This document shows positions 52,777 to 59,607 of a DNA stretch of 64,000 nt, in pieces. Made by a program: the position numbers and the translations under genes. Each line of letters opens with the position of its first letter. The stretch's first letter is position 1. This DNA comes from Kallipyga gabonensis (GTDB taxonomy: Bacteria; Bacillota; Clostridia; Tissierellales; Peptoniphilaceae), in contig NZ_CXYV01000002.1 of the NCBI RefSeq assembly GCF_001286805.1, forward strand, positions 1,116,001 to 1,180,000, given 5' to 3'. Under the pieces are notes generated by a model. The model made no database searches. It had not been told where the DNA came from and saw nothing but the letters and a program-made list of their open reading frames with translations.

Positions 52777-53772
52777 ATGACCGATTACTTACCACTTCTT
52801 CTCGAAGATTATATCAATTACTTAAAAACGATACGGGGTCTTGCCCCGACGACAATTAGAGAATATACCTATGACTTATCCTCTTTCTTCCGCTTTCTTC
52901 GGCGGAGAAAGGGCGGTTCGGAATTTCGCCGTATGGATTTTGAAAAAATTCCCATTGGAGACATGGATCTTGAAGACCTTCAGTCAGCTAACCTTCACGA
53001 CATTCAGGCCTTTCTGGCTTTCAGCGAAGACGGAGAAATGCCCTCAGCTAACCGTCGAGCAAGGAAGACTTCAGCCCTCCGCGGTTTCTTTAAGTATTTA
53101 GTGGTCATCGAAGAGGTCCTCGACAAAAATCCCATGGATAAACTCAGTTCGCCGAAAAAAAAGAAAAGACAGCCGGTCTACCTAACTCTTCCCGAAGCCA
53201 TCCAGCTCATTGACCAGGCCGGCCGGGAAGAAAATCAATTCTTCCGTCTGCGAGATGTGGCTATCCTGGTGACTTTTTTAACGACAGGAATTCGACTGAG
53301 CGAATTGGTTTCGCTCAACCTCAATTCATTGAAGGAAGATCACTTCAACGTGGTCGGTAAGGGTGACAAAGAAAGAACTGTCTATATTACGGATGCCCTC
53401 AGTGCTGCTCTTTCCTCTTACCTTTCTGTTCGCCCCATTGTCGCTGGCGAAAGTGCCCTTTTCCTGTCCTCTCGAAAGAAGCGGATGAGTCAAAGAGCTG
53501 TCCAGCACAGGATTGAAAAAATCCTCAGGGATGCCGGCTTTGATACCACTCGATATTCTGTCCACAAGCTTCGTCACACGGCAGCAACCCTGATGTATAA
53601 AGAAGGAGTGGATATCAGAACCCTACAAAAAATATTGGGTCATGCCTCCATCGGCACGACCCAAATTTACACCCATGTAGATGATCCTATGGTTAAGCAG
53701 GGAATGGAAAAAAACCCGCTTTCACAAATGGACCTCCCCCATCCCGGTTCCGACCGGGACCAGGAACATTAA
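52777..53772 (+). CDS. xerC: Tyrosine recombinase XerC/XerD
   Basis: Site-specific recombinase, probably for resolving chromosome dimers at dif. The 331-residue protein has the SAM-like N-terminal domain (DYINYLKTIRGLAPTTIREY) and the catalytic domain with TTGIRLSEL (Arg), HKLRHTAATL (His and Arg), LGHASIGTTQIYTH, and the nucleophile Tyr298. ATG 52777 is chosen (MTDYLPLL, after AGAGGA); the open frame runs nine codons upstream over the promoter. Length is slightly more than the usual 300 residues. It could be XerD or a single-recombinase type; no dif site was identified here. Its end overlaps a convergent gene by 4 nt. Confidence 0.88.
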   Translation: MTDYLPLLLEDYINYLKTIRGLAPTTIREYTYDLSSFFRFLRRRKGGSEFRRMDFEKIPIGDMDLEDLQSANLHDIQAFLAFSEDGEMPSANRRARKTSALRGFFKYLVVIEEVLDKNPMDKLSSPKKKKRQPVYLTLPEAIQLIDQAGREENQFFRLRDVAILVTFLTTGIRLSELVSLNLNSLKEDHFNVVGKGDKERTVYITDALSAALSSYLSVRPIVAGESALFLSSRKKRMSQRAVQHRIEKILRDAGFDTTRYSVHKLRHTAATLMYKEGVDIRTLQKILGHASIGTTQIYTHVDDPMVKQGMEKNPLSQMDLPHPGSDRDQEH

Positions 53773-54026
53773 CCCTTGAGTCCCCGGGATTGCCGGTCCA
53801 TATCTTCTACGACAATATCAAAGATTTCGCCCAGGCTTCGGCAGTATTTTAAGACATCCCAAGGCTCATTTGTGTGATAGTGAATTTTGATGAGATCGTC
53901 TCCTCCCACTGCCAGGAGGCAGTCACCTTGAAAGTTTTCTTCGATATAGTCATGAATAGCATCCTCATCCAGATTCTCTCCTTCAATGAGGAGCTGGGTA
54001 TCATAGCGATATTCCGTCTCTTGCAT
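53769..54026 (-). CDS. Stand-alone DAK/FakA C-terminal-like domain protein
   Basis: 85 residues that resemble only the C-terminal part of FakA/YloV and related DAK proteins: YDTQLLIEG, GDCLLAVGGDDLIKIHYHTN and the closing VEDMDRQS. Full FakA is about 550 residues and has an N-terminal kinase domain, which is absent here. A clear AGGAAAGGAT site precedes the start at 54026, so it looks like a real small gene and not a fragment left by decay. It is the third gene of the leftward threonine/serine exporter operon. Function unknown; it may bind a partner as the FakA domain does. Confidence 0.75.
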   Translation of the reverse strand: MQETEYRYDTQLLIEGENLDEDAIHDYIEENFQGDCLLAVGGDDLIKIHYHTNEPWDVLKYCRSLGEIFDIVVEDMDRQSRGLKG

Positions 54027-54046
54027 TTTTCATCCTTTCTTGCCTC

Positions 54047-54538
54047 CTAAAAACGGGAGGCATTTCGTTTTTGTATCCGATCGACAATTCCTTTTTTCAT
54101 AATGTATAAGGCTTCCACCATGATCACACCGAGAGCGATGGACAAGGCTAAGGAAAGGGTCTCCATCATTTTTGTGTTTGCTAAGCCGGAGTCACCGGTA
54201 ATGAACCCCACGACCATCTGGAAAAGCTGCATGCCCGGGACCAAAGATGCCAAAGCCGGGATCAGAAAAAGAGTTACCGGTCCTTTTAATATTCTGGACC
54301 CCTCCTGGGCACACCAGGCAATGAAAGCAGAGGAGAGAAAGGCCGCCGGGACAATTCCGATTTTTTGCCAGGTAGAAGTATAGATACCCCAACCGAAAAA
54401 AGCCATGACTCCTGCAGATAGGGAAATCTTCCATGAATCACCTAAGGCTAAGGCGAAGAAGGTCACCCCAAGGAGAGCACCCAAACACTCCCAAAAAACG
54501 AATAGATAAGGATTGGAAAAGAAAAAATCTTCAATCAT
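54047..54538 (-). CDS. Threonine/serine exporter small subunit (ThrE_2, YjjB-like)
   Basis: 163-residue membrane protein with four to five helices, matching the ThrE_2 half of split ThrE exporters (GWGIYTS and the PGMQLFQMVVGF stretch where the family has a conserved PG). It begins 9 nt after the larger subunit gene, and a small DAK-related gene follows after 20 nt. Such pairs are thought to form one exporter equivalent to the fused ThrE of actinobacteria. Confidence 0.85.
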   Translation of the reverse strand: MIEDFFFSNPYLFVFWECLGALLGVTFFALALGDSWKISLSAGVMAFFGWGIYTSTWQKIGIVPAAFLSSAFIAWCAQEGSRILKGPVTLFLIPALASLVPGMQLFQMVVGFITGDSGLANTKMMETLSLALSIALGVIMVEALYIMKKGIVDRIQKRNASRF

Positions 54539-54547
54539 AGGCTCCTC

Positions 54548-55336
54548 CTAAAATATCCAATTGATGATTAAGAGAGAGAAACCTGCTCCAAAAGCCAGGG
54601 CTAAGGCCGTAGCCAGAGCGGAAAGCAGGTTACCGCCTGCAGTGAGATAATCCCCCTTCATCATATCCCGAATACCGTTAGTAAAGGTTGTTCCCGGGAA
54701 GAGCATGATGAGGGAGCCCAAAATCATGGGATCCATCCGGACTGAGGGAATGAGCTTGGAGAAAAAAGCCAGGAAAAAACTGGCAATAACAGTCTTGAAA
54801 AAAGCAGGGGTAAAGGTCTGGTCGATATTCTTGGGTAAGACATAGTCGATGATGACCGTCAAAAAAGCGGCAACACCGGCAAGAAAGGACTCCAGGATCC
54901 CTCCACCCCCCATCATACAAAAGCCCCAGGCAAAGGGGAAATTCATCAAATTAGCGTAGGGTACTTGCTTCTTTTGCGTGGAAAGAAGAACCAGGTCCAT
55001 GTAGGCCTCATCCAAGGTCATTTGATTTGATGTCAAGGCTCGGGAGATCTCGTTAACCCTTTGGATTTTATAGAGATCAAAAAAACGGGACTTGATCCGC
55101 TTAGTTGCCGTAATATAGGTTTTATCATCAAAGGTAATGGTTACCATGAGGACGGTGAGCAGGCTTACAACATCGACTTCCTGGTGGTCAGATAAAGCCA
55201 GGATCCTTTCCATCGTATCTTCCACCCGGTAGGTTTCTGCTGCTGAGGAGGTCAAGATAGACCCGGCTAAAAGAGCAATCTGGAGGATTTCTTTGTCTCG
55301 ACTATGCAGTTGTCCCTCCCGAATTTCCGTTTCCAT
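54548..55336 (-). CDS. Threonine/serine exporter large subunit (ThrE/DUF1212, YjjP-like)
   Basis: 262 residues. The soluble N-terminal half carries the DUF1212 core (LLAGSILTSSAAETYRVEDT, VSLLTVLMVTI), and about five membrane helices fill the C-terminal half, including FPGTTFTNGIRDMMKGDY. ATG 55336 has GAGGAGG 7 nt upstream; the TTG three bases further is less likely. It is followed by the small subunit gene. Substrate assignment rests on the family only. Confidence 0.87.
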   Translation of the reverse strand: METEIREGQLHSRDKEILQIALLAGSILTSSAAETYRVEDTMERILALSDHQEVDVVSLLTVLMVTITFDDKTYITATKRIKSRFFDLYKIQRVNEISRALTSNQMTLDEAYMDLVLLSTQKKQVPYANLMNFPFAWGFCMMGGGGILESFLAGVAAFLTVIIDYVLPKNIDQTFTPAFFKTVIASFFLAFFSKLIPSVRMDPMILGSLIMLFPGTTFTNGIRDMMKGDYLTAGGNLLSALATALALAFGAGFSLLIINWIF

Positions 55337-55368
55337 CAAGCATCCTCCTCCCCTCTTGGTCTTTGCTT

Positions 55369-55377
55369 ATTATATCA
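55369..55377 (-). promoter_or_regulatory. Extended -10 promoter of the ThrE operon
   Basis: Minus-strand TGATATAAT (perfect TATAAT with TGn), 32 nt before the ThrE large-subunit start. It lies 43 bp from, and divergent to, the tRNA-Leu promoter. Confidence 0.6.
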
Positions 55378-55419
55378 GAGGATGGGAAAAAGAAAGTGGC
55401 AAAAAGGCAAAAAATTTTC

Positions 55420-55448
55420 TTGCATTTTACCTCATCATCTCTTATAAT
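55420..55448 (+). promoter_or_regulatory. Promoter of tRNA-Leu
   Basis: TTGCAT (55420-55425), 17-bp spacer, TATAAT (55443-55448), ending 18 nt before the mature tRNA. Confidence 0.82.
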
Positions 55449-55466
55449 GTCTTTGTTACCCAGTAT

Positions 55467-55549
55467 GCGGGTGTGGCGGAACGGCAGACGCGCTAGTTTC
55501 AGGGACTAGTGAGAGCAATCTCGTGAAGGTTCAAATCCTTTCACCCGCA
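55467..55549 (+). tRNA. tRNA-Leu (anticodon CAG)
   Basis: Acceptor stem GCGGGTG/CACCCGC, D-arm, anticodon stem CTAGT/ACTAG with loop TTCAGGG (anticodon CAG at 55500-55502, reads CUG), a long class II variable arm (GAG...CTC) and T-arm GAAGG-TTCAAAT-CCTTT. The long variable arm confirms a leucine-type tRNA. The CCA end is not encoded. Confidence 0.97.
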
Positions 55550-55550
55550 T

Positions 55551-55582
55551 AAAAAAAGAGGACCTTAAGGTCCTCTTTTTTT
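55551..55582. terminator. Bidirectional terminator between tRNA-Leu and ald
   Basis: A-rich arm ending AAGAGGACC pairs with GGTCCTCTT around TTAA, flanked by seven A and seven T, so it works for the plus-strand tRNA and for the leftward ald gene, whose stop is at 55600. Confidence 0.94.
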
Positions 55583-55599
55583 ATGCCTATTTCAATGGA

Positions 55600-56718
55600 T
55601 TAAGCGTGGATTGCCTGTTTTAATGGGAGATATTCCTGGTGGGTAGCCTCAGCGACATTTTTATTGGTTAATTCACCCAGATAACAGTTAACGCCTTTAG
55701 CCAGTGCCATATCCTCTTCCGCTGCCTTTTCCAAACCCATATCGGCTATTTTCAGGGCGTATTTGAGCGTGGCATTCGTCAAAGCAATGGTTGAGGTTCT
55801 AGGTACAGCTCCCGGCATATTGGTCACGCAATAGTGAATGACCCCTTCTTCGATATAGATAGGGTCATCATGAGTAGTTGGCCTTGAACTTTCCGCACAG
55901 CCGCCCTGGTCAATGGATACATCCACAAAGACGGCACCATTCTTCATCATCTTGAGATGGTGGCGGCGGATCAGCTTGGGGGTTGATCCACCGGGAACCA
56001 GGACAGATCCGATGACCAAATCTGCATTCTTAAGGACTCGTTCAATATTGGAATCGGAGGAAACCAAAGTTTGGACATGGGCTCCAAAAATATTATCCAG
56101 ATATTCCAATTTTTTCACTGACCGGTTAAGGATAGAAACGTTAGCTCCCATACCTAAAGCAATCTTGCAGGCATTGGTTCCTACTGCCCCGGCTCCAAGG
56201 ATAACGACATTGGCTTTGGGCGTACCGGGAACACCGGCAAGAAGGATCCCGGCCCCACCAAAGGGCTTTTCCAAATATTTAGCCCCCTCCTGAATAGAGA
56301 GTCTCCCTGCAATTTGGGACATCGGGGCAAGGCAAGGTAAGGATCCGTCCTCATCTTCAATGGTCTCATAAGCAACCGCCTTGATTTTATGGTTCAAAAG
56401 AGCCCTAAGCTGGTCAGGAGCGGCAGCCAGGTGGAAGTAGGTGAAAAGAATCATCCCCTCCCTAAGGAAGGTATACTCCTCCTTCAGAGGTTCTTTAACC
56501 TTGATCATAAGGTCAACAGTGTTCCATACTTCCTCCGCTTGATCAAGAATGGTTACGCCCAGAACCCGGTAGTCCTCATCAGGGAATCCGGAACCAAAAC
56601 CGGCATTTTTTTCCAGAAAAACCTCATGGCCATGGGCAATAAAATCCCGGGCTCCATCCGGTGTTAATCCTACACGAAATTCATTGTTTTTAATCTCTCT
56701 TACGCAGCCCACTTTCAT
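55600..56718 (-). CDS. ald: Alanine dehydrogenase
   Basis: NAD-dependent oxidative deamination of L-alanine to pyruvate and ammonia. The 372-residue protein has the family N-terminus (MKVGCVREIKNNEFRVGLTP), the catalytic stretch IKVKEPLKEEY, and the nucleotide-binding VVILGAGAVGTNACKIALGMGANV followed by a late Asp-containing loop (FVDVSIDQGG). ATG 56718 has AGAGGAT upstream; the open frame continues eight codons beyond it. Single gene, ended by the shared terminator. Confidence 0.96.
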   Translation of the reverse strand: MKVGCVREIKNNEFRVGLTPDGARDFIAHGHEVFLEKNAGFGSGFPDEDYRVLGVTILDQAEEVWNTVDLMIKVKEPLKEEYTFLREGMILFTYFHLAAAPDQLRALLNHKIKAVAYETIEDEDGSLPCLAPMSQIAGRLSIQEGAKYLEKPFGGAGILLAGVPGTPKANVVILGAGAVGTNACKIALGMGANVSILNRSVKKLEYLDNIFGAHVQTLVSSDSNIERVLKNADLVIGSVLVPGGSTPKLIRRHHLKMMKNGAVFVDVSIDQGGCAESSRPTTHDDPIYIEEGVIHYCVTNMPGAVPRTSTIALTNATLKYALKIADMGLEKAAEEDMALAKGVNCYLGELTNKNVAEATHQEYLPLKQAIHA

Positions 56719-56845
56719 GGCAAAGATCCTCTCTTTCCTCAATTCCCTTCAACCGGACGAGCAAGAACTTTTCGGCCGGGAAAAACTCCTTTTAAGCTTA
56801 CCATAAGAGAAGACATAGGGAGAAATAATATCCTATTTTTTGCAA

Positions 56846-56900
56846 TAAAAAACGCTGCCTAACGAGCCGGTGATCAGGCCGACTCGTTATTATGGGCAGC
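56846..56900 (-). terminator. Terminator of the yneA-like gene
   Basis: On the minus strand a long stem (outer GCTGCC/GGCAGC, inner TAACGAG/CTCGTTA) is followed by CGTTTTTT, 10 nt after the stop of the LysM gene. Confidence 0.85.
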
Positions 56901-56909
56901 ATTAATTTA

Positions 56910-57239
56910 TTAAATATTTGGGATAAGTAGGGGTTGACCCGGGTGCAGGGTCGACTTACCCAAATCATTTAACCGATAAATTTCTCGAACAAGATCACGT
57001 GTATCAATATTCTTCCCTTTGGCCAGTCCTTTTGCCAGGGCCCAAACGGTATCTCCTTCCTGAACAATAACCTTCTGATAGGATTGATTTTTTCTTACTT
57101 CCTGTTCCGTCATCCCATAGGCCATTCGGTTTGACATCCAGTTAAAAGAGGCAAAAAATACGGAAAATAAAAAAAGGCCGGCAATAAAGAGGAAGGTAAG
57201 AAACCTCTTTTTATTAACAATCAGAGTTCTTTTTTTCAT
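56910..57239 (-). CDS. yneA: YneA-like LysM membrane protein, SOS controlled
   Basis: 109 residues: one N-terminal membrane helix (about 12-31), a short linker, and a LysM domain (about 56-108, VQEGDTVWALAKGLA ... LHPGQPLLIPNI). This is the layout of YneA, the SOS-induced division inhibitor of Bacillus. ATG 57239 has AAGGAG upstream; the open frame extends eight codons upstream. Two LexA-type boxes lie just before it, one of them inside the promoter, which supports the assignment more strongly than the sequence alone. In Bacillus yneA is divergent from lexA; lexA is not next to it here. Confidence 0.85.
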   Translation of the reverse strand: MKKRTLIVNKKRFLTFLFIAGLFLFSVFFASFNWMSNRMAYGMTEQEVRKNQSYQKVIVQEGDTVWALAKGLAKGKNIDTRDLVREIYRLNDLGKSTLHPGQPLLIPNI

Positions 57240-57257
57240 GACGATTTCTCCTTTTAA

Positions 57258-57309
57258 GAACATTTGTTCGATCTGTATTAAGAATACACGAACAAATGTT
57301 CTTTGTCAA
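57258..57309 (-). promoter_or_regulatory. SOS promoter with two LexA boxes upstream of yneA
   Basis: Minus-strand -35 TTGACA (57309-57304) and -10 TATTCT (57286-57281) are 17 bp apart. GAACAAATGTTC at 57290-57301 sits in the spacer between them, and a second box GAACATTTGTTC at 57258-57269 lies just downstream in the transcript start region. Both match the Firmicute LexA pattern GAAC-N4-GTTC and are 32 bp apart, about three helical turns. Confidence 0.88.
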
Positions 57310-57310
57310 G

Positions 57311-57346
57311 AAAAAAAAAGAAGAAAGTGATAAAATCACTTTCTTC
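57311..57346 (-). terminator. Terminator of the mutS-mutL-miaA-ynbB operon
   Basis: Minus-strand GAAGAAAGTGA pairs with TCACTTTCTTC around TTTTA, followed by nine T. It ends the upstream operon and shields the SOS promoter that begins 2 nt beyond. Confidence 0.93.
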
Positions 57347-57356
57347 GAGATCACTT

Positions 57357-58646
57357 CTAGATTTCTTTGCTATCTTCAAGAGATTGAATGCTAAGCAGAA
57401 GGGCAAGCTTGGCCTGGTCATAGACCAGTCCCCCCTGGTAGTAAGCAAGGTAAGGAGGTCGAAGGGGACCATCTGCCGAAACCTCAATGGAGGAACCATC
57501 GATAAATCCTCCCGACGCCATGATAACCTGGTCACTATATCCGGGCATAGACCAGGGATAAGGAACAACCTCAGCTCCTACACTGGCTGCCTGCTGGATG
57601 GCCCGAACAAAAGAAATCAAACGGTCAGGGTCTTCCAAAACAATGGCCTGAATGATATCCGACCGTGGATCATCCAAAGAAGGATAGCAGGTATAGCCCA
57701 AATCTTCATAGACTTTGCAAAAGAGAAGGGCACCTTTTAATGCCTCTATGGTAACGTGGGGGGCCAGGAATAAACCCTGTAAAGTGGTCCGGGTCGTTCC
57801 AAAGGTAAGTCCCGTATCCTTGCCTAAACCGGGTGCGGTCAGGTGGTTCATGCAGCGGTTGACCAGGTCTTCCCTTCCCGCAATATAACCGCCGGAGACA
57901 GCAATTCCGCCTCCCGGATTTTTAATCAGAGAACCGGCGATAATATCAGCTCCCACTTCGATAGGCTCCCTGGTTTCCGTAAACTCACCGTAGCAATTGT
58001 CAACCATAACTATAGCCTTCGGCTGTCGGGCTTTAATGAAGGAAATTGCCTGCCCCAGTTCATCTATAGTAAAGGCTCTTCGATCAGTATACCCGGTGGA
58101 ACGTTGAAGTTCGACCAAACGAACCGGCGTCTTTAAGGCAAGGTCAAGAGCATCATAGTCGATGGTCCCTCCTTTTTTGAGAGGGATGGCGGAATAGTTG
58201 ACCCCTTTTTCCAGAAGGGTACCCACCTCCTTCCCCTTAACGCCAATGACTTCCTGAAGGGTATCATAAGGCTGACCGGTGACGGCCACCATCCGGTCCC
58301 TCTTAGACAGGAGGGCGAATAGAATGGTAGAAAGAGCATGGGTACCTGATGCGATGGAGGGACGAACGATGCAGGCCCCCGCCTTAAAAACATCCCGGAA
58401 GATGGCCTCCGTCTTATCCCGACCGCTATCGCCATAGCCATAACCGGTAGCTGAGAAAAAGTCTGCTTGAGAAAGACGATTTTCCTGAAGGGCTCGAAGA
58501 ACTTTGAGCTGGTTGTAGGACCGGATTTCCTCTAAAGCCTTAAAGCGAGCTTGCAACTTTTTTTCGGCCTTTTCGATTCTTTCAATGGTATTTTCTCGTA
58601 GACCGAAAGAGGAAAGATAAATATCATGTACATTTGTTTTTTTCAC
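57357..58646 (-). CDS. ynbB: YnbB family PLP-dependent lyase (methionine gamma-lyase-like)
   Basis: 429-residue member of the cystathionine/methionine gamma-lyase-like fold I family often called aluminium-resistance protein or YnbB. The PLP pocket is visible as RPSIASGTHALSTILFAL, MVDNCYGEFTE (Asp) and the Lys in AGSLIKNPGGGIA. No reaction is firmly established for the group. The start overlaps the miaA end by 4 nt, and the neighbourhood mutS-mutL-miaA-ynbB is common in Firmicutes, although hfq, often present after miaA, is missing. Confidence 0.9.
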   Translation of the reverse strand: MKKTNVHDIYLSSFGLRENTIERIEKAEKKLQARFKALEEIRSYNQLKVLRALQENRLSQADFFSATGYGYGDSGRDKTEAIFRDVFKAGACIVRPSIASGTHALSTILFALLSKRDRMVAVTGQPYDTLQEVIGVKGKEVGTLLEKGVNYSAIPLKKGGTIDYDALDLALKTPVRLVELQRSTGYTDRRAFTIDELGQAISFIKARQPKAIVMVDNCYGEFTETREPIEVGADIIAGSLIKNPGGGIAVSGGYIAGREDLVNRCMNHLTAPGLGKDTGLTFGTTRTTLQGLFLAPHVTIEALKGALLFCKVYEDLGYTCYPSLDDPRSDIIQAIVLEDPDRLISFVRAIQQAASVGAEVVPYPWSMPGYSDQVIMASGGFIDGSSIEVSADGPLRPPYLAYYQGGLVYDQAKLALLLSIQSLEDSKEI

Positions 58647-59599
58647 TGTGTTGATTCCTTCTCTTTTGATAAAAAATTCTCTGTTAAATCGACCATCAGG
58701 CGGAGAATATCCTCCCGATTCGTTTCCTTGTCGATATTGAAACGATAAGCATTGTCATAACGCTTAAACCAGGTCACCTGTCGCTTGGCATAATTCCTGG
58801 AAAACTGTTGGATCAGGCGGATCATTTCCCCTTCAGTAACTAACCCTCGAAAATACCAACCGACCTCCTGGTAGCCAATGGCCGATGCTGCTTGGGACTT
58901 CCTTGGCCAATGCCGGTTACGTAAGCTCAGATTTTCTTCAACTAAACCGGATTCCACCATGGCAAGAACCCGGTCGTTAATGTCTTGGTAAAGTTCTTGC
59001 CTTTCCTTGTCCAGGATAAAGATCAGAGGTTCCCAACGTGGAGAGAAGTTCTCCTCCCGTTTCTTCGCCGACATGGGCTTGCCTGTCGAGTAAAAAATTT
59101 CCAGCGCTCGTATGATCTTTTTTCGGTCACCGGGAAAAAGAGTACGAGCAGAGACCGGGTCAACCTTTGCCAGACGGTCTAATAGAGCCTGTCCTCCTTC
59201 CTTCTCATAATCAGCGTGAAGCTTTTTTCTTAGATTCTTGTTGATATTCAGTCCACCAAACTGGAAATCATGCAGGATGGCATCCATATATAGTCCGGTT
59301 CCCCCTACAAACAGAGGGACTTTGTTTTGTTTTCGAATCTTGTCAATGGCCCGGTAGGCCAGAGACTGATAGTCCTCAGCGGTGAACCGGTCACCGGGAT
59401 CAACCACATCCAAGAGATAGTGGACCACTTCCTCCCTCTCCTTCGGGGTTGCCTTAGCTGTCCCAATGTCCATCCCCCGGTAGACCTGCATGGAGTCCAT
59501 AGAGATGATTTGGGCATGGATGGCCTTGGCCAGAGATAAGGAAAGAGAAGTTTTTCCCACTCCCGTCGGGCCGACTAAAAAAATAATTTTTTCTCCCAT
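58643..59599 (-). CDS. miaA: tRNA dimethylallyltransferase MiaA
   Basis: Adds a dimethylallyl group to A37 of tRNAs reading UNN codons. The 318-residue protein has the P-loop GPTGVGKTSLS, DSMQVYRGMDIGTAK with the catalytic Asp, FVGGTGLYMDAILH, and the C-terminal SAASAIGYQEVGWYF and NYAKRQVTWFKR motifs. It starts 8 nt after mutL and overlaps ynbB by 4 nt. Confidence 0.96.
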   Translation of the reverse strand: MGEKIIFLVGPTGVGKTSLSLSLAKAIHAQIISMDSMQVYRGMDIGTAKATPKEREEVVHYLLDVVDPGDRFTAEDYQSLAYRAIDKIRKQNKVPLFVGGTGLYMDAILHDFQFGGLNINKNLRKKLHADYEKEGGQALLDRLAKVDPVSARTLFPGDRKKIIRALEIFYSTGKPMSAKKREENFSPRWEPLIFILDKERQELYQDINDRVLAMVESGLVEENLSLRNRHWPRKSQAASAIGYQEVGWYFRGLVTEGEMIRLIQQFSRNYAKRQVTWFKRYDNAYRFNIDKETNREDILRLMVDLTENFLSKEKESTQ

Positions 59600-59607
59600 A
59601 GTCTCCC

